Positions 1 to 7,365 are shown, counted from the first letter of the stretch. The stretch: 8,268 nucleotides of DNA from Elusimicrobiota bacterium (GCA_023249835.1 JAHFBY010000055.1:1-8268); one strand, 5' to 3'. Program-made: numbers and translations. The notes: generated from the letters alone by a model not told the origin.

Positions 1-336
1 ATGAAAGAGAAAAATAGTTCATTGCAAAGCGTGTCTAAGAAAGAATTTCTTCAAGAGAGTAAACGCGTTCGCTCTGAGATTAAACAGTTAGACGAGAAGG
101 TTAACAAGTTAGATGATAACGTTAACAAGGTTGCGTTAAAAATCATACACATTGAAGAAGACTTGAATCAAGTTAAAGAGACGATGCTGACCAAATCAGA
201 CGGACAAAAGATTATTGACCACATTGATGCTTTTGCACATCGGATTGAAACTTATGACCGTAAAGCCATAGTTCATGACGCTAGATTAAACGAGCACGAG
301 ACCCGCCTTTTAAACCTCGAAAACGCCAGGCCATAA
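1..336 (+). CDS. Small coiled-coil protein of unknown function, copy 1
   Basis: A 111-residue soluble, highly charged protein with no signal sequence or membrane segment. Residues about 24-65 look like a coiled coil, with heptads of the form KVNKLDD and N at a core position. After a basic/charged middle section (TMLTKSDGQK, then HIDAFAHRIETYDRK) a second helix ends in LNEHETRLLNLE, also heptad-like. I do not recognise a characterised family; oligomerisation through the coiled coil is inferred from sequence only. The window opens exactly on the ATG, so its promoter and ribosome site are not visible. The start is supported by the second copy at 7562, which begins at the same codon. The two copies match almost base for base to 20 nt past the stop. 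This copy has the intact C-terminus and one full 21-bp heptad unit (100-120), against two in the other copy. Confidence 0.75.
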   Translation: MKEKNSSLQSVSKKEFLQESKRVRSEIKQLDEKVNKLDDNVNKVALKIIHIEEDLNQVKETMLTKSDGQKIIDHIDAFAHRIETYDRKAIVHDARLNEHETRLLNLENARP

Positions 337-356
337 TTTATCGTAACAGGTTAGCC
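1..356 (+). repeat. Direct repeat, left copy (coiled-coil gene plus 20 bp)
   Basis: This segment recurs in the same orientation at 7562-7939. Identity runs through the coding region and 20 bp beyond the stop, ending at a shared GGTTAGCC, after which the flanks differ. Outside the heptad region I count about a dozen substitutions, one 21-bp unit difference and one 1-base indel. The left limit cannot be seen because the window starts at the ATG. It could be a segmental duplication, a multicopy gene family or a gene carried by an element. Confidence 0.85.
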
Positions 357-438
357 GGAATTTTTTTTCCATCCCCCAACGTCAACTTATAATATTTGCT
401 ATTCATAGACTAGTTTAGATCGCCGTAAAAAACCCGAA

Positions 439-474
439 CAATACGATCGATAATATAGCAATACATTTGTATTG
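439..474. promoter_or_regulatory. Candidate operator: phased CAATAC half-sites
   Basis: CAATAC occurs at 439-444 and again at 459-464, exactly 20 bp apart. Its reverse complement GTATTG lies at 469-474, giving a perfect 6-bp inverted repeat with a 4-bp ATTT centre. The last half-site overlaps the -35 hexamer at 472-477. A second, imperfect inverted repeat (TTGACAG at 472-478 and CTGTTAA at 491-497, 6 of 7 positions matching) spans the rest of the promoter. Half-sites at 10- and 20-bp spacing fit a dimeric ribbon-helix-helix repressor, and the next gene encodes a protein with such an N-terminus. Autoregulation is inference. Confidence 0.45.
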
Positions 475-500
475 ACAGTTTATGGGTTGTCTGTTAAGCT
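472..500 (+). promoter_or_regulatory. Sigma70-type promoter for the RHH/nucleotidyltransferase pair
   Basis: A consensus -35 hexamer TTGACA at 472-477 is followed, after 17 bp, by a weak -10 TAAGCT at 495-500. Initiation about 7 bp downstream would fall at or next to the ATG at 507. There is no Shine-Dalgarno sequence in the short stretch before that ATG. The mRNA may therefore be leaderless, or transcription may start further upstream. Confidence 0.45.
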
Positions 501-506
501 TTTGTC

Positions 507-1004
507 ATGGACAAGGCATTAAAAAATCATTTTTTACAAATTCGCATTAGCTCTTTTGAGAAGAAGGAAATTCAAAGGAGGGCCAAGCTTGCGCATATGG
601 ATATGTCGGAATGGGTTTTGCGCAAAGCGCTGCCCTCAGGTCAAAAGCAGTTTCAGAGCTTGATCGATACAATCGAAAAATCGCAAGCTCCAAGTTATCC
701 TTTAGCGGAATTAAGCGATTTTCTCTCTTCTTTGGAAGGGGTGGAGTTGGAACAGGTTTGTTCGGAAAAGCCTATTGGAAACTTATCCCCGTTTTTAGCC
801 AACCATATAGCGGCGATGGTGGAGTACGTTTGCGCCCAAAAAGGGATAAAGACGCCCCAATGGGTTGATGATGTTGAACCGTTGAAAATCCCTCATTTCG
901 CCAGTTCGCTCTTGAGTTTGCGCCTTTATCTTTTAACGAGCGCGCTGCCTCCGTTCCGCAGGAGAAACATCTTTGCCGACGCTTCCATTGGAAATCGGAT
1001 ATAA
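507..1004 (+). CDS. Ribbon-helix-helix-like DNA-binding protein, probable antitoxin/regulator of the downstream nucleotidyltransferase
   Basis: A 165-residue protein. Residues about 8-43 read as a ribbon-helix-helix unit: a short strand (FLQIRIS), a charged helix (FEKKEIQRRAKLA), then a turn and a second helix starting DMSEWVLRKAL. MobC-like and DUF1778-like DNA-binding proteins look similar. The middle is a helical linker. The C-terminal part (about 117-165) has a PQWVDDVEPLKIP stretch and ends in PPFRRRNIFADASIGNRI. I know this ending from proteins encoded just upstream of nucleotidyltransferase-fold toxin-like genes, so it may contact the partner. Its TAA stop shares a base with the ATG of the next gene (TAATG), implying translational coupling. 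The inverted repeat over its own promoter suggests autoregulation. The RHH call is moderately secure; the antitoxin role is inferred from context, and a mobilisation-accessory origin is the main alternative. Confidence 0.65.
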   Translation: MDKALKNHFLQIRISSFEKKEIQRRAKLAHMDMSEWVLRKALPSGQKQFQSLIDTIEKSQAPSYPLAELSDFLSSLEGVELEQVCSEKPIGNLSPFLANHIAAMVEYVCAQKGIKTPQWVDDVEPLKIPHFASSLLSLRLYLLTSALPPFRRRNIFADASIGNRI

Positions 1005-1528
1005 TGCCTTTAACTGCTCCGGACATTCGTCGGCTTTTTTCACTGTTAAATAAGGAACTTGCAAAAAAGGAAATCAAAGGCGAACTCTATTTGGTTGGCG
1101 GCGCAGTGCTTTGTCTCGTCCATCAACTTCGCCCTTCCACCAAGGACATCGACGCCTATTTTTTACCTGTTTCAGAAATAAGGGCTGCGGCAGCGCGCGT
1201 GGCTTTGGCAACGGAGTTGAGGGAAGATTGGCTAAACGACGCAGTAAAGGGTTATTTAAGCGCCAAAGGCGAGTTCGCTCCTTTTTTAGAGCTCAGCCAT
1301 TTAACTATCCTCACCGCTCAGCCGGAATATTTATTAGCCATGAAATGCTTGGCCATGCGGCTGGGCGAAGAGTTCCACGACTTAGAAGACGTTCGCTATT
1401 TGTTGCGCTATTTGAATATCGCCAATTATCAAACCGCCCTAGACTGCATATCCAAATACTATCCGGCAGAACGTTTCCCACAAAAAACCTTATACGCCTT
1501 GGAATCAATCATTAACGGCGAAATGTAG
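1004..1528 (+). CDS. Nucleotidyltransferase-fold protein (DUF6036/AbiEii-like), putative toxin
   Basis: A 174-residue protein with hallmarks of a minimal nucleotidyltransferase. There is a hydrophobic strand and glycine turn, LYLVGGAV (residues 28-35, G32 and G33), followed by the acidic pair KDIDAY (D48 and D50), where the family coordinates metal and nucleotide. The later segment EYLLAMKCLAMRLGEEFHDLEDVRYLL (written here as one region, residues 108-134) matches the Lys-containing helix and D-x-x-D pattern of AbiEii/DUF6036 relatives. Related enzymes transfer nucleotides to tRNA or protein targets; the substrate here is unknown. A third catalytic carboxylate is not obvious to me. It overlaps the upstream RHH-like gene by one base and has only a weak purine stretch (GGAAAT) before its ATG, so it is probably translated by coupling. 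The gene order regulator-then-toxin fits an addiction or abortive-infection module, but a housekeeping role for the enzyme cannot be excluded. Confidence 0.7.
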   Translation: MPLTAPDIRRLFSLLNKELAKKEIKGELYLVGGAVLCLVHQLRPSTKDIDAYFLPVSEIRAAAARVALATELREDWLNDAVKGYLSAKGEFAPFLELSHLTILTAQPEYLLAMKCLAMRLGEEFHDLEDVRYLLRYLNIANYQTALDCISKYYPAERFPQKTLYALESIINGEM

Positions 1529-1564
1529 AGTTCTCTAACCCACTGCTTTGCATTCGTGTTGCCA

Positions 1565-4500
1565 TTAGGCCTGGATACTCAGGATGCCGGCGGCGATCAC
1601 TTTGTCCTGTATCTCTTCCAATCCTCTAAAAACTTTGGCGTTGGTTGCGGTTAGCAGATCTAAAATAGTGACTGACTCATAATTTTTAATGTTTTGAGAC
1701 CATCCGCGATCATTTATCCTGTAAATAATGAGTTTGCCGGCAGAGTTAAATCTTTCATAGATTGCGTCTGCTTCCATCAGATTATTTTTCGGGTAATATG
1801 AGTTCACGTGTTTCAATTTTTGTAGAAGAGTAGGATCAGAGGAAAAATTACTTTTCAAGTAATTTATTATGGCGGCATGATCCTCCGCGTTGCGTGAACC
1901 TATGGCCACTTTTTCCGGCTTCTGTGACTCGAGAGTGCGTTTAAGCCAGGTTACGATAATTTCTTTTTTATCTTCCGTTACATCAGGATCAGTCAAGAAT
2001 CGGGCGTCGAAGAAATTGAACGTCTCCTCACTAAAGAGCGTTGAATTAAACTGTAACTCCGGGCTGTTTAAGTTTTTCTGATGGGAACTGAGTATTTCTG
2101 CTGCGCCTTTAGCAAAGGCCGCTACCCATAGCGCTAAATTTTTTCCCTGGACGTTGCCTTGGGAAACCTGCGGTAGCAACGGATCGCTGAACTCCTCGTT
2201 TAGGAACCGTTCCGGCATGGGAATGATAGTTACGCCAAGTTCCGGATTTTTTAAAAGGTCGCGTAAAAACTTCTGCATATCCGGCGCAAGTGTTTGAAAG
2301 TCATCCTTATTGAGCGTTAGCAAGGCATAAAGCCGTCCGTACTGCATCATAGTTTCTTCTTCTATAGCTGTTTCTGCGGTTTCTGCCGTTACAGTACGTT
2401 TTTCAAGCGCTGATCGTTTAGCGTTCTCTAAGGCCTCTTCCGCAATTTTAATGCGCTCTGCGAAAGAGGTAGTGGCGTCATACGCTGCTGCGCGGGACCC
2501 GGCAAGGTTTAGCTGGTTATTCGGATAACGCTTGTTATGCTGGTAGTGCAAATAGGTATAGCTGAGCAGATACATGATCGCAGGGACGATAAACATAAAC
2601 CAAACCGGAGCTCCAGCAAAAAGACCCGTAGGAAGGAGAGTTAAAATAAAGGCGAAGCTCGTTAGGGCAACCACTTTTATGTTCATCGCTTGTAAATGTT
2701 TTTTTATATTATCCTCAGGTACTCCCAAGAGTCCGTGCAGCTTATAAAAGCCATAGTACCCAAAAGTGATACTGCTCATAAAAAAGAGCGCATAATACGA
2801 TAAGTGCGTCCCATTGAACCCCATAACAATCCAGTTCATGGGAATCACGTTCCCCAAGATAAGCCCTAAAGGCAGCGCAAATACGAACAAAGTAATTACC
2901 GCAGTCTCCCAAACCGCAGCCACCCCGCCCGAAGGTCCGCCTGGGTGATCTAAAACATTCACAAAAAACGCTGCTATTAAATTTAGTTCGCTTAAATGTT
3001 TTGATCTCTCAGTCGTGATATTTTTTTGTAGTGGTGGAGTTTTTATTTTTAATTTCGCGTTTCTTTTCATGAGTTCGGTATGATTGAATACGTCAATTTC
3101 AATCTCTTCGCTAAACCTACAAAAGCGGCGAGTGCTGGCCCATAGTTTCCCAAAATCGCTATAAGAATAGTTTTTTATATCATTTTCCACAACGCCGACT
3201 TGATTCCATATATCGTCCCAGGCCGCGTATTTATTGGCTCTTATCACCTGGGTGGGGTTTTGACCGGGCAACGCATCTAGATGTTCAGGAACTGGAGCAG
3301 GGTTACGCTTCGTCCTGCTGTTGGTCGCCGGAGTATAGTTTGCGTCGAACTCGGCCAACGCTATGTCTTCGGGTGTAGTCGCAATTTGATCCAATTCGTT
3401 TAAACTATTTTGCAGTTGTTCAAGTAAACTCATATCAGTTTGCCTGACTTCCATTTTTGTAGCCTGCAATAGACGCAACCGTACCTCAACGATTTGCAGG
3501 CGTAGTTTAATCTTTTGCAAAAGATGTTTTTTCATATCGGTAGGGTCCATAGGTTTTTGCGGTTGAGCGGATTGAGGTGCGGACTCTCCTTCTTCGCTAT
3601 TGGACATCCCCAAGTTAAGCCCTCTAAGTTCCTCGCTCAAAGCATCGCGTTCTTTACCCTTGGTTTTGCGCGTAACCGCGGACATTTCGTGCGCTAACTC
3701 TATGTTCAACTGATCTATTCTGCTTTTTAAAAACAGCTCCTGAACAGGATCGTAACGGTCTTCGTTATCTCTTTGCGAAGCAGCGCCGGCGGACTGTTCT
3801 TGCGCAGAAATTCCAGAAGGCGTTTGGCGCGCGCCATTCTTAATCCTCTCCTGTTTTTGTTCAGCCATATAAATGCGGTATATTAAAAGCTGCCTTATTT
3901 TTTCATCCTCTTCATTTTTTAGCCTCTCTTTTAGATTGTGTATTTCCATCGGCAAAGTTAATTCAGCCTCAACCGCCGATTGAGTTGTCCTAGCGTTAAA
4001 CATGGCAGGAGAAAATCGAGTGTCATCTATCGAGCGATTGACGATATTATGGGCAACAAAGACTGAAAGTGTGGAAGCGATGATGGCGAAAACTCCCAGC
4101 CATGAACTGTCTAAGAACTGCGCTGGAATGAAGAGCGCAGCAAAGACCGCAACATAGACAGCAGAAACCAAGCCGGGCGCCGCCATAACGTTCCGCCAGC
4201 TTTTTCCGGATTGTTCATATCTGTTGGGCGCGTGCGCCGCCAAAAACAACAACCGCGCTCCACCCGCCACAACCAAAGCAAACCAGTTTAGTCCCGGCAC
4301 AAAATAGAGCGGCAAAAACATCAACCACAACCCCTCTTCCACCCGCCAGGCGCTTTTAACATCATAATTAATGATTTTGCTCAACCATTTAATGGTTGCA
4401 GACAACAGGGTTATAGCATTATTTATGCCCGCTATATTACAATCGATGTCCCTTAGAGTCTTCTCTTGTTCGCTCAGTTTAGACCTCAGTTGATGCATAG

Positions 4501-7351
4501 CGTTGTTTTTTTTTGTAGATATTTCCTCTGATCGACCCAGTTCCCGTAATTCTTGGATAATAGTGTCAGTCCGAAGCAAACACAAACGTTTTTTATCAAG
4601 TAATTGATAAAGTTCTAATTTAAGAGAAATAAATTTTTTAGTAGTTTCAGAAAATAGTATTTCTCCTTCTTTTGGGGCTATTTCAGCAGGGTTAGTGGCT
4701 CTCTCGCTCGTTGCGCTCGTTGAAGGAGTTGCGGCTTTTTTAGCTTGTTCTATTCTTGTATAATAGGCCGCTCGAGAAGTTCTAAAGGCAAGATTTTTTT
4801 CTACGTCCTCCTCCTCCTCCTCCTCCGTAAATAGCAGTCCGTTCAGCTGAGTAAAAATCTCATTACTCATATAAACCATATAAAGGATACCTAAAGAGTC
4901 CGCCTCCCTTATTAATTTGTAGAACGGCATTTTTCTTAGACCTTTAAAATAAGCCTTTTCAGAATCCATGGACTGAGTTTCAAGCTTCTCAATATCGAAA
5001 ATAATATTCGACAAAAATTTTTCCTGATTTTTAGTAGGATGCATATGGGTTAGCTCTCTCCATGCCCTATAGTATGCACTGTTTGTAGAGAACATAGCGG
5101 GCATAAAGCCTTGGCGTTGGAAGCGGTTCTGGGAGATGGCGTTGTTGATCCATCTATGGGCAATGAACCCGGATAGCGCGGCTGAGATAATGGCAATATA
5201 GCTGAGATCAGAGTTGTGCAGGAGTTCTGCGGGGATGAAGAAGGCCGCAAAGACCAGGACGTAGACCAGTGAGACAAAGCCGGGCGCAGCCAGAACTTGC
5301 TTCCAGCTTTTCCCATTGTTCAGCAGTTCGGCTCGTTTGTTTGGCAAATGCGCTGCCATAAAGAGCGCGCGCGACCCAGCGGCAATGGCCAAGGCCCACC
5401 AGCTTATACCCGGAATGAAGTAGAGGGGCACAAACATAAGCCATAAACCCTCTTCCACCCGCCAGGCGCTTTTAACATTATAATTAATGATTTTGCTCAA
5501 CCATTTAATGGTTGCAGTATGGGCTGTTTCATCCACTTTCCTGTCGTCTTTGGGACTTGTCGCTTTCAACTCCGCTATAATGTGTTTTTGCACTGCTGGC
5601 ACAGTAAGGCTCGCCAAGGGGGTGGCTAGGGAGAGCTTTTCGGGTAGGAAGGATTGGTTTAGGGAAGCGGAATGGCTGCGGAAAAAGTTTAACGGGTCTT
5701 GACGGCTGATTTTTTGCATGCGGGGACGCAACGTGACGTAAGATATTCCCTCTTTTTGCCAGCTCTTTTCCAAATCTTGGCTGTGGAACCCTCCAGCGAT
5801 CAATACCAGAGCTTTGCTCCCTTCAGACTGCAGGCGTTGGCGTATGACCTTTAAAAAGTTGTTGCTGCGTTCGCGCGAGAGAGCGCAAAAACGCGATGAG
5901 CTTTGCAGCGACGCTTTTAGCGCCCCAACCTCCTGCGCCTTAACCTCCACCTTAAATCCCATTGCGTTTAAATTTTCCGCCAGCCTTCCCATAAGGATTT
6001 CTTGGCTTTTGAATTTTTCGGACTCGGCTTGCGTCAGCTTAAAATCCAAAGCCTTTTGCGCCAGGGCAAACTGCTCGTCTAAAGCGCGCGTTTGCGCTGC
6101 ATCTTTGGACTTGCTGTTAGATAACGATACAGACCAAACCTGGTCCGTTAAAGCATTAATTTCGTCAAGAAATTGATCTTTATTAATCTGTTCCGCAGTT
6201 AAACTGTAGTTGAGGTAACTTTTCATTGCCGGTGAAACGTATATCCCTGCGGACCCAAGGCGATGCAGGAAACGGACGTAAAATTCACTGGGCTTGATCC
6301 GGTCCATGCGCAGAGCCAATGAATCTTCCATCAAAGCGGCAATCTCTTTGTTGTTCGCCTTTTTGCTCAGTTCCTGGATCAAATTTTTTTGTTCGTTCCC
6401 CAAAACTTTTATATCCAAATCCTTTTCCATCTGCGCCGCCTTAATGAAGAGCGCCGCGTTTTTGCCCATGGAGGCTCGTTCCGAAGGCTTTAAACAGCCG
6501 TCTATATAAAGCAGCCATTCCACCAAACTCTTGCGGCCGGAAAGGTACTCGGTTTCGTAAAGGTCCAAAATGCGCAGCGGTTCGCTGTAATTTTTAGCTT
6601 TGGCGCTTTCTAATGCCAAACCCACCTTGGAACGCCAAGCTTGGGTTAAGGGTTCGCTTGCTAAGGTGGATTGAAACGATCGCACCTGGTCCATATATTG
6701 CGCTTCATCCTCAACACCGTTAAACGCCACTCCCTTTTCTTTGCGCGCTATAGCCGCCAACTCGAGTCCGCTTAAAATGCCTTTGTCCACATAGGACTTT
6801 ATTATCGTCCTCAAACTCTTCTGGTCCGGCAGGGAGCGCCACTGTTCAAACCCGCTGTTTAAGGAACCCTTTGCGCCTTCTACTCCAACCCAAGACGCTT
6901 TTGCGGCCATGAGCCCCTGGAGCAAACCGGCGATATTGTTTTGCACTTCCGGCACCAAGTGAGCGTCTTGGATCAAAATAACGAAAGGCTGCTGAACCTG
7001 GTCCAGTTGTTCCGGGACTTCTTTTAAGGAAGGAGCGAGATGGAGCTTTTCCACTGTAGCGTAAGCAGACAACTCGTTCATGAATCCGGGCAGGTTCATT
7101 TTTTGATGTATGAACGCGGAGCGCGCCGTAAGGCCGGGCATTGGCAGTATGCGGTTAAAATCCGGGCTCACAGGGGTTTGGGCGAGCTGTGCTAAAAGCA
7201 CAGGGCTCTCCTCTTTTTTCTTATTTTTTAGGAACGTGTTACGTTCTTCCCAAAGGTTGGCTTCTAGGAAAGGAAGGGACAGGGTATTGCACAAAAACAC
7301 AAAAAGAACAATTAGCGCTACTGATTTTTTCAATGTTCCGGGGGTAAACAT
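1565..7351 (-). CDS. Giant (1,928-residue) exported membrane protein with ChaN/TIKI-like domain and repeated membrane modules
   Basis: A 1,928-residue protein of unknown function. The ATG at 7351-7349 is preferred over an in-frame GTG nine bases upstream because AAGGAG (7365-7360) lies 8 nt before the ATG but only 1 nt before the GTG. Order of parts: a signal sequence or N-terminal anchor (1-31, KK then a hydrophobic stretch ending FLEA). A ChaN/TIKI/EreA-like domain (about 122-545) with IQDAH (H131), GVEGA (E158) and GGFH (520-523) follows; the last fits the GxxH motif of TraB/TIKI metalloproteases. Membrane module A (613-755) and module B (985-1118) are homologous to each other, each with about four hydrophobic helices. 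Linkers at 756-983 and 1130-1330 are charged and coiled-coil rich. A third hydrophobic block lies at about 1478-1605. The C-terminal region (about 1620-1928) is unrecognised. The protein probably sits in the cell envelope. Topology, protease activity and partners are not shown. The 36-bp gap to the convergent gene has no evident terminator. Confidence 0.85.
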   Translation of the reverse strand: MFTPGTLKKSVALIVLFVFLCNTLSLPFLEANLWEERNTFLKNKKKEESPVLLAQLAQTPVSPDFNRILPMPGLTARSAFIHQKMNLPGFMNELSAYATVEKLHLAPSLKEVPEQLDQVQQPFVILIQDAHLVPEVQNNIAGLLQGLMAAKASWVGVEGAKGSLNSGFEQWRSLPDQKSLRTIIKSYVDKGILSGLELAAIARKEKGVAFNGVEDEAQYMDQVRSFQSTLASEPLTQAWRSKVGLALESAKAKNYSEPLRILDLYETEYLSGRKSLVEWLLYIDGCLKPSERASMGKNAALFIKAAQMEKDLDIKVLGNEQKNLIQELSKKANNKEIAALMEDSLALRMDRIKPSEFYVRFLHRLGSAGIYVSPAMKSYLNYSLTAEQINKDQFLDEINALTDQVWSVSLSNSKSKDAAQTRALDEQFALAQKALDFKLTQAESEKFKSQEILMGRLAENLNAMGFKVEVKAQEVGALKASLQSSSRFCALSRERSNNFLKVIRQRLQSEGSKALVLIAGGFHSQDLEKSWQKEGISYVTLRPRMQKISRQDPLNFFRSHSASLNQSFLPEKLSLATPLASLTVPAVQKHIIAELKATSPKDDRKVDETAHTATIKWLSKIINYNVKSAWRVEEGLWLMFVPLYFIPGISWWALAIAAGSRALFMAAHLPNKRAELLNNGKSWKQVLAAPGFVSLVYVLVFAAFFIPAELLHNSDLSYIAIISAALSGFIAHRWINNAISQNRFQRQGFMPAMFSTNSAYYRAWRELTHMHPTKNQEKFLSNIIFDIEKLETQSMDSEKAYFKGLRKMPFYKLIREADSLGILYMVYMSNEIFTQLNGLLFTEEEEEEDVEKNLAFRTSRAAYYTRIEQAKKAATPSTSATSERATNPAEIAPKEGEILFSETTKKFISLKLELYQLLDKKRLCLLRTDTIIQELRELGRSEEISTKKNNAMHQLRSKLSEQEKTLRDIDCNIAGINNAITLLSATIKWLSKIINYDVKSAWRVEEGLWLMFLPLYFVPGLNWFALVVAGGARLLFLAAHAPNRYEQSGKSWRNVMAAPGLVSAVYVAVFAALFIPAQFLDSSWLGVFAIIASTLSVFVAHNIVNRSIDDTRFSPAMFNARTTQSAVEAELTLPMEIHNLKERLKNEEDEKIRQLLIYRIYMAEQKQERIKNGARQTPSGISAQEQSAGAASQRDNEDRYDPVQELFLKSRIDQLNIELAHEMSAVTRKTKGKERDALSEELRGLNLGMSNSEEGESAPQSAQPQKPMDPTDMKKHLLQKIKLRLQIVEVRLRLLQATKMEVRQTDMSLLEQLQNSLNELDQIATTPEDIALAEFDANYTPATNSRTKRNPAPVPEHLDALPGQNPTQVIRANKYAAWDDIWNQVGVVENDIKNYSYSDFGKLWASTRRFCRFSEEIEIDVFNHTELMKRNAKLKIKTPPLQKNITTERSKHLSELNLIAAFFVNVLDHPGGPSGGVAAVWETAVITLFVFALPLGLILGNVIPMNWIVMGFNGTHLSYYALFFMSSITFGYYGFYKLHGLLGVPEDNIKKHLQAMNIKVVALTSFAFILTLLPTGLFAGAPVWFMFIVPAIMYLLSYTYLHYQHNKRYPNNQLNLAGSRAAAYDATTSFAERIKIAEEALENAKRSALEKRTVTAETAETAIEEETMMQYGRLYALLTLNKDDFQTLAPDMQKFLRDLLKNPELGVTIIPMPERFLNEEFSDPLLPQVSQGNVQGKNLALWVAAFAKGAAEILSSHQKNLNSPELQFNSTLFSEETFNFFDARFLTDPDVTEDKKEIIVTWLKRTLESQKPEKVAIGSRNAEDHAAIINYLKSNFSSDPTLLQKLKHVNSYYPKNNLMEADAIYERFNSAGKLIIYRINDRGWSQNIKNYESVTILDLLTATNAKVFRGLEEIQDKVIAAGILSIQA
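4332..4401 (-). repeat. Internal repeat copy B, near-identical 70-bp patch
   Basis: Encodes the start of membrane module B, from ATIKWLSK to the EEG of the first hydrophobic helix. It matches 5448-5517 at 69 of 70 positions, with one difference at 4363. Beyond this patch the two modules diverge clearly at both DNA and protein level. Confidence 0.9.
4806..4826. repeat. TCC trinucleotide repeat (7 units)
   Basis: Seven perfect TCC units on the plus strand fall inside the giant gene. They encode the run of six glutamates at residues 843-848 in the linker after module A. Slippage in this tract would add or remove glutamates without shifting frame. Confidence 0.9.
5448..5517 (-). repeat. Internal repeat copy A, near-identical 70-bp patch
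   Basis: The partner of 4332-4401, offset by 1,116 bp (372 codons). It encodes the start of membrane module A. The single mismatch, at 5479, changes Asn in module A to Asp in module B. Sequence before the patch (residues up to HT at 611-612, versus LLS at 982-984) is unrelated between copies, so the repeat boundary is sharp. Confidence 0.9.
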
Positions 7352-7359
7352 TGGATACA

Positions 7360-7365
7360 CTCCTT
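7360..7365 (-). promoter_or_regulatory. Ribosome binding site deciding the giant gene's start
   Basis: AAGGAG on the minus strand lies 8 nt before the ATG at 7351. It is only 1 nt before the upstream in-frame GTG (7360-7358), which it partly overlaps, so the ATG is the likelier start. Confidence 0.8.

Noticed and set aside
348..368. Intrinsic terminator after coiled-coil copy 1 (GGTTAGCC then T8 at 361-368)
   Set aside because: The T-run is good, but the possible stem is only 2-3 pairs, and the T-run is absent after the other copy.
772..1077. Open frame of 101 codons on the minus strand under the RHH-like gene
   Set aside because: It lies antisense across the junction of two well-supported coupled genes, and its translation has no recognisable domain.
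1529..1564. Bidirectional terminator between the convergent genes
   Set aside because: I could find no stem or T-run in these 36 bases.
5050..5444. Two overlapping minus-strand open frames inside the giant gene
   Set aside because: They are out-of-frame readings of membrane module A; the Pro/Ser/Leu-rich translations look like frame shadows.
5814..6176. Open frame of 120 codons on the plus strand
   Set aside because: Antisense to the ChaN/TIKI-like domain, with no ribosome site and a translation full of Ser, Cys and Arg, typical of a shadow.
7358..7360. In-frame GTG as start of the giant gene
   Set aside because: The Shine-Dalgarno AAGGAG overlaps it with 1-nt spacing; the ATG at 7351 has 8-nt spacing.
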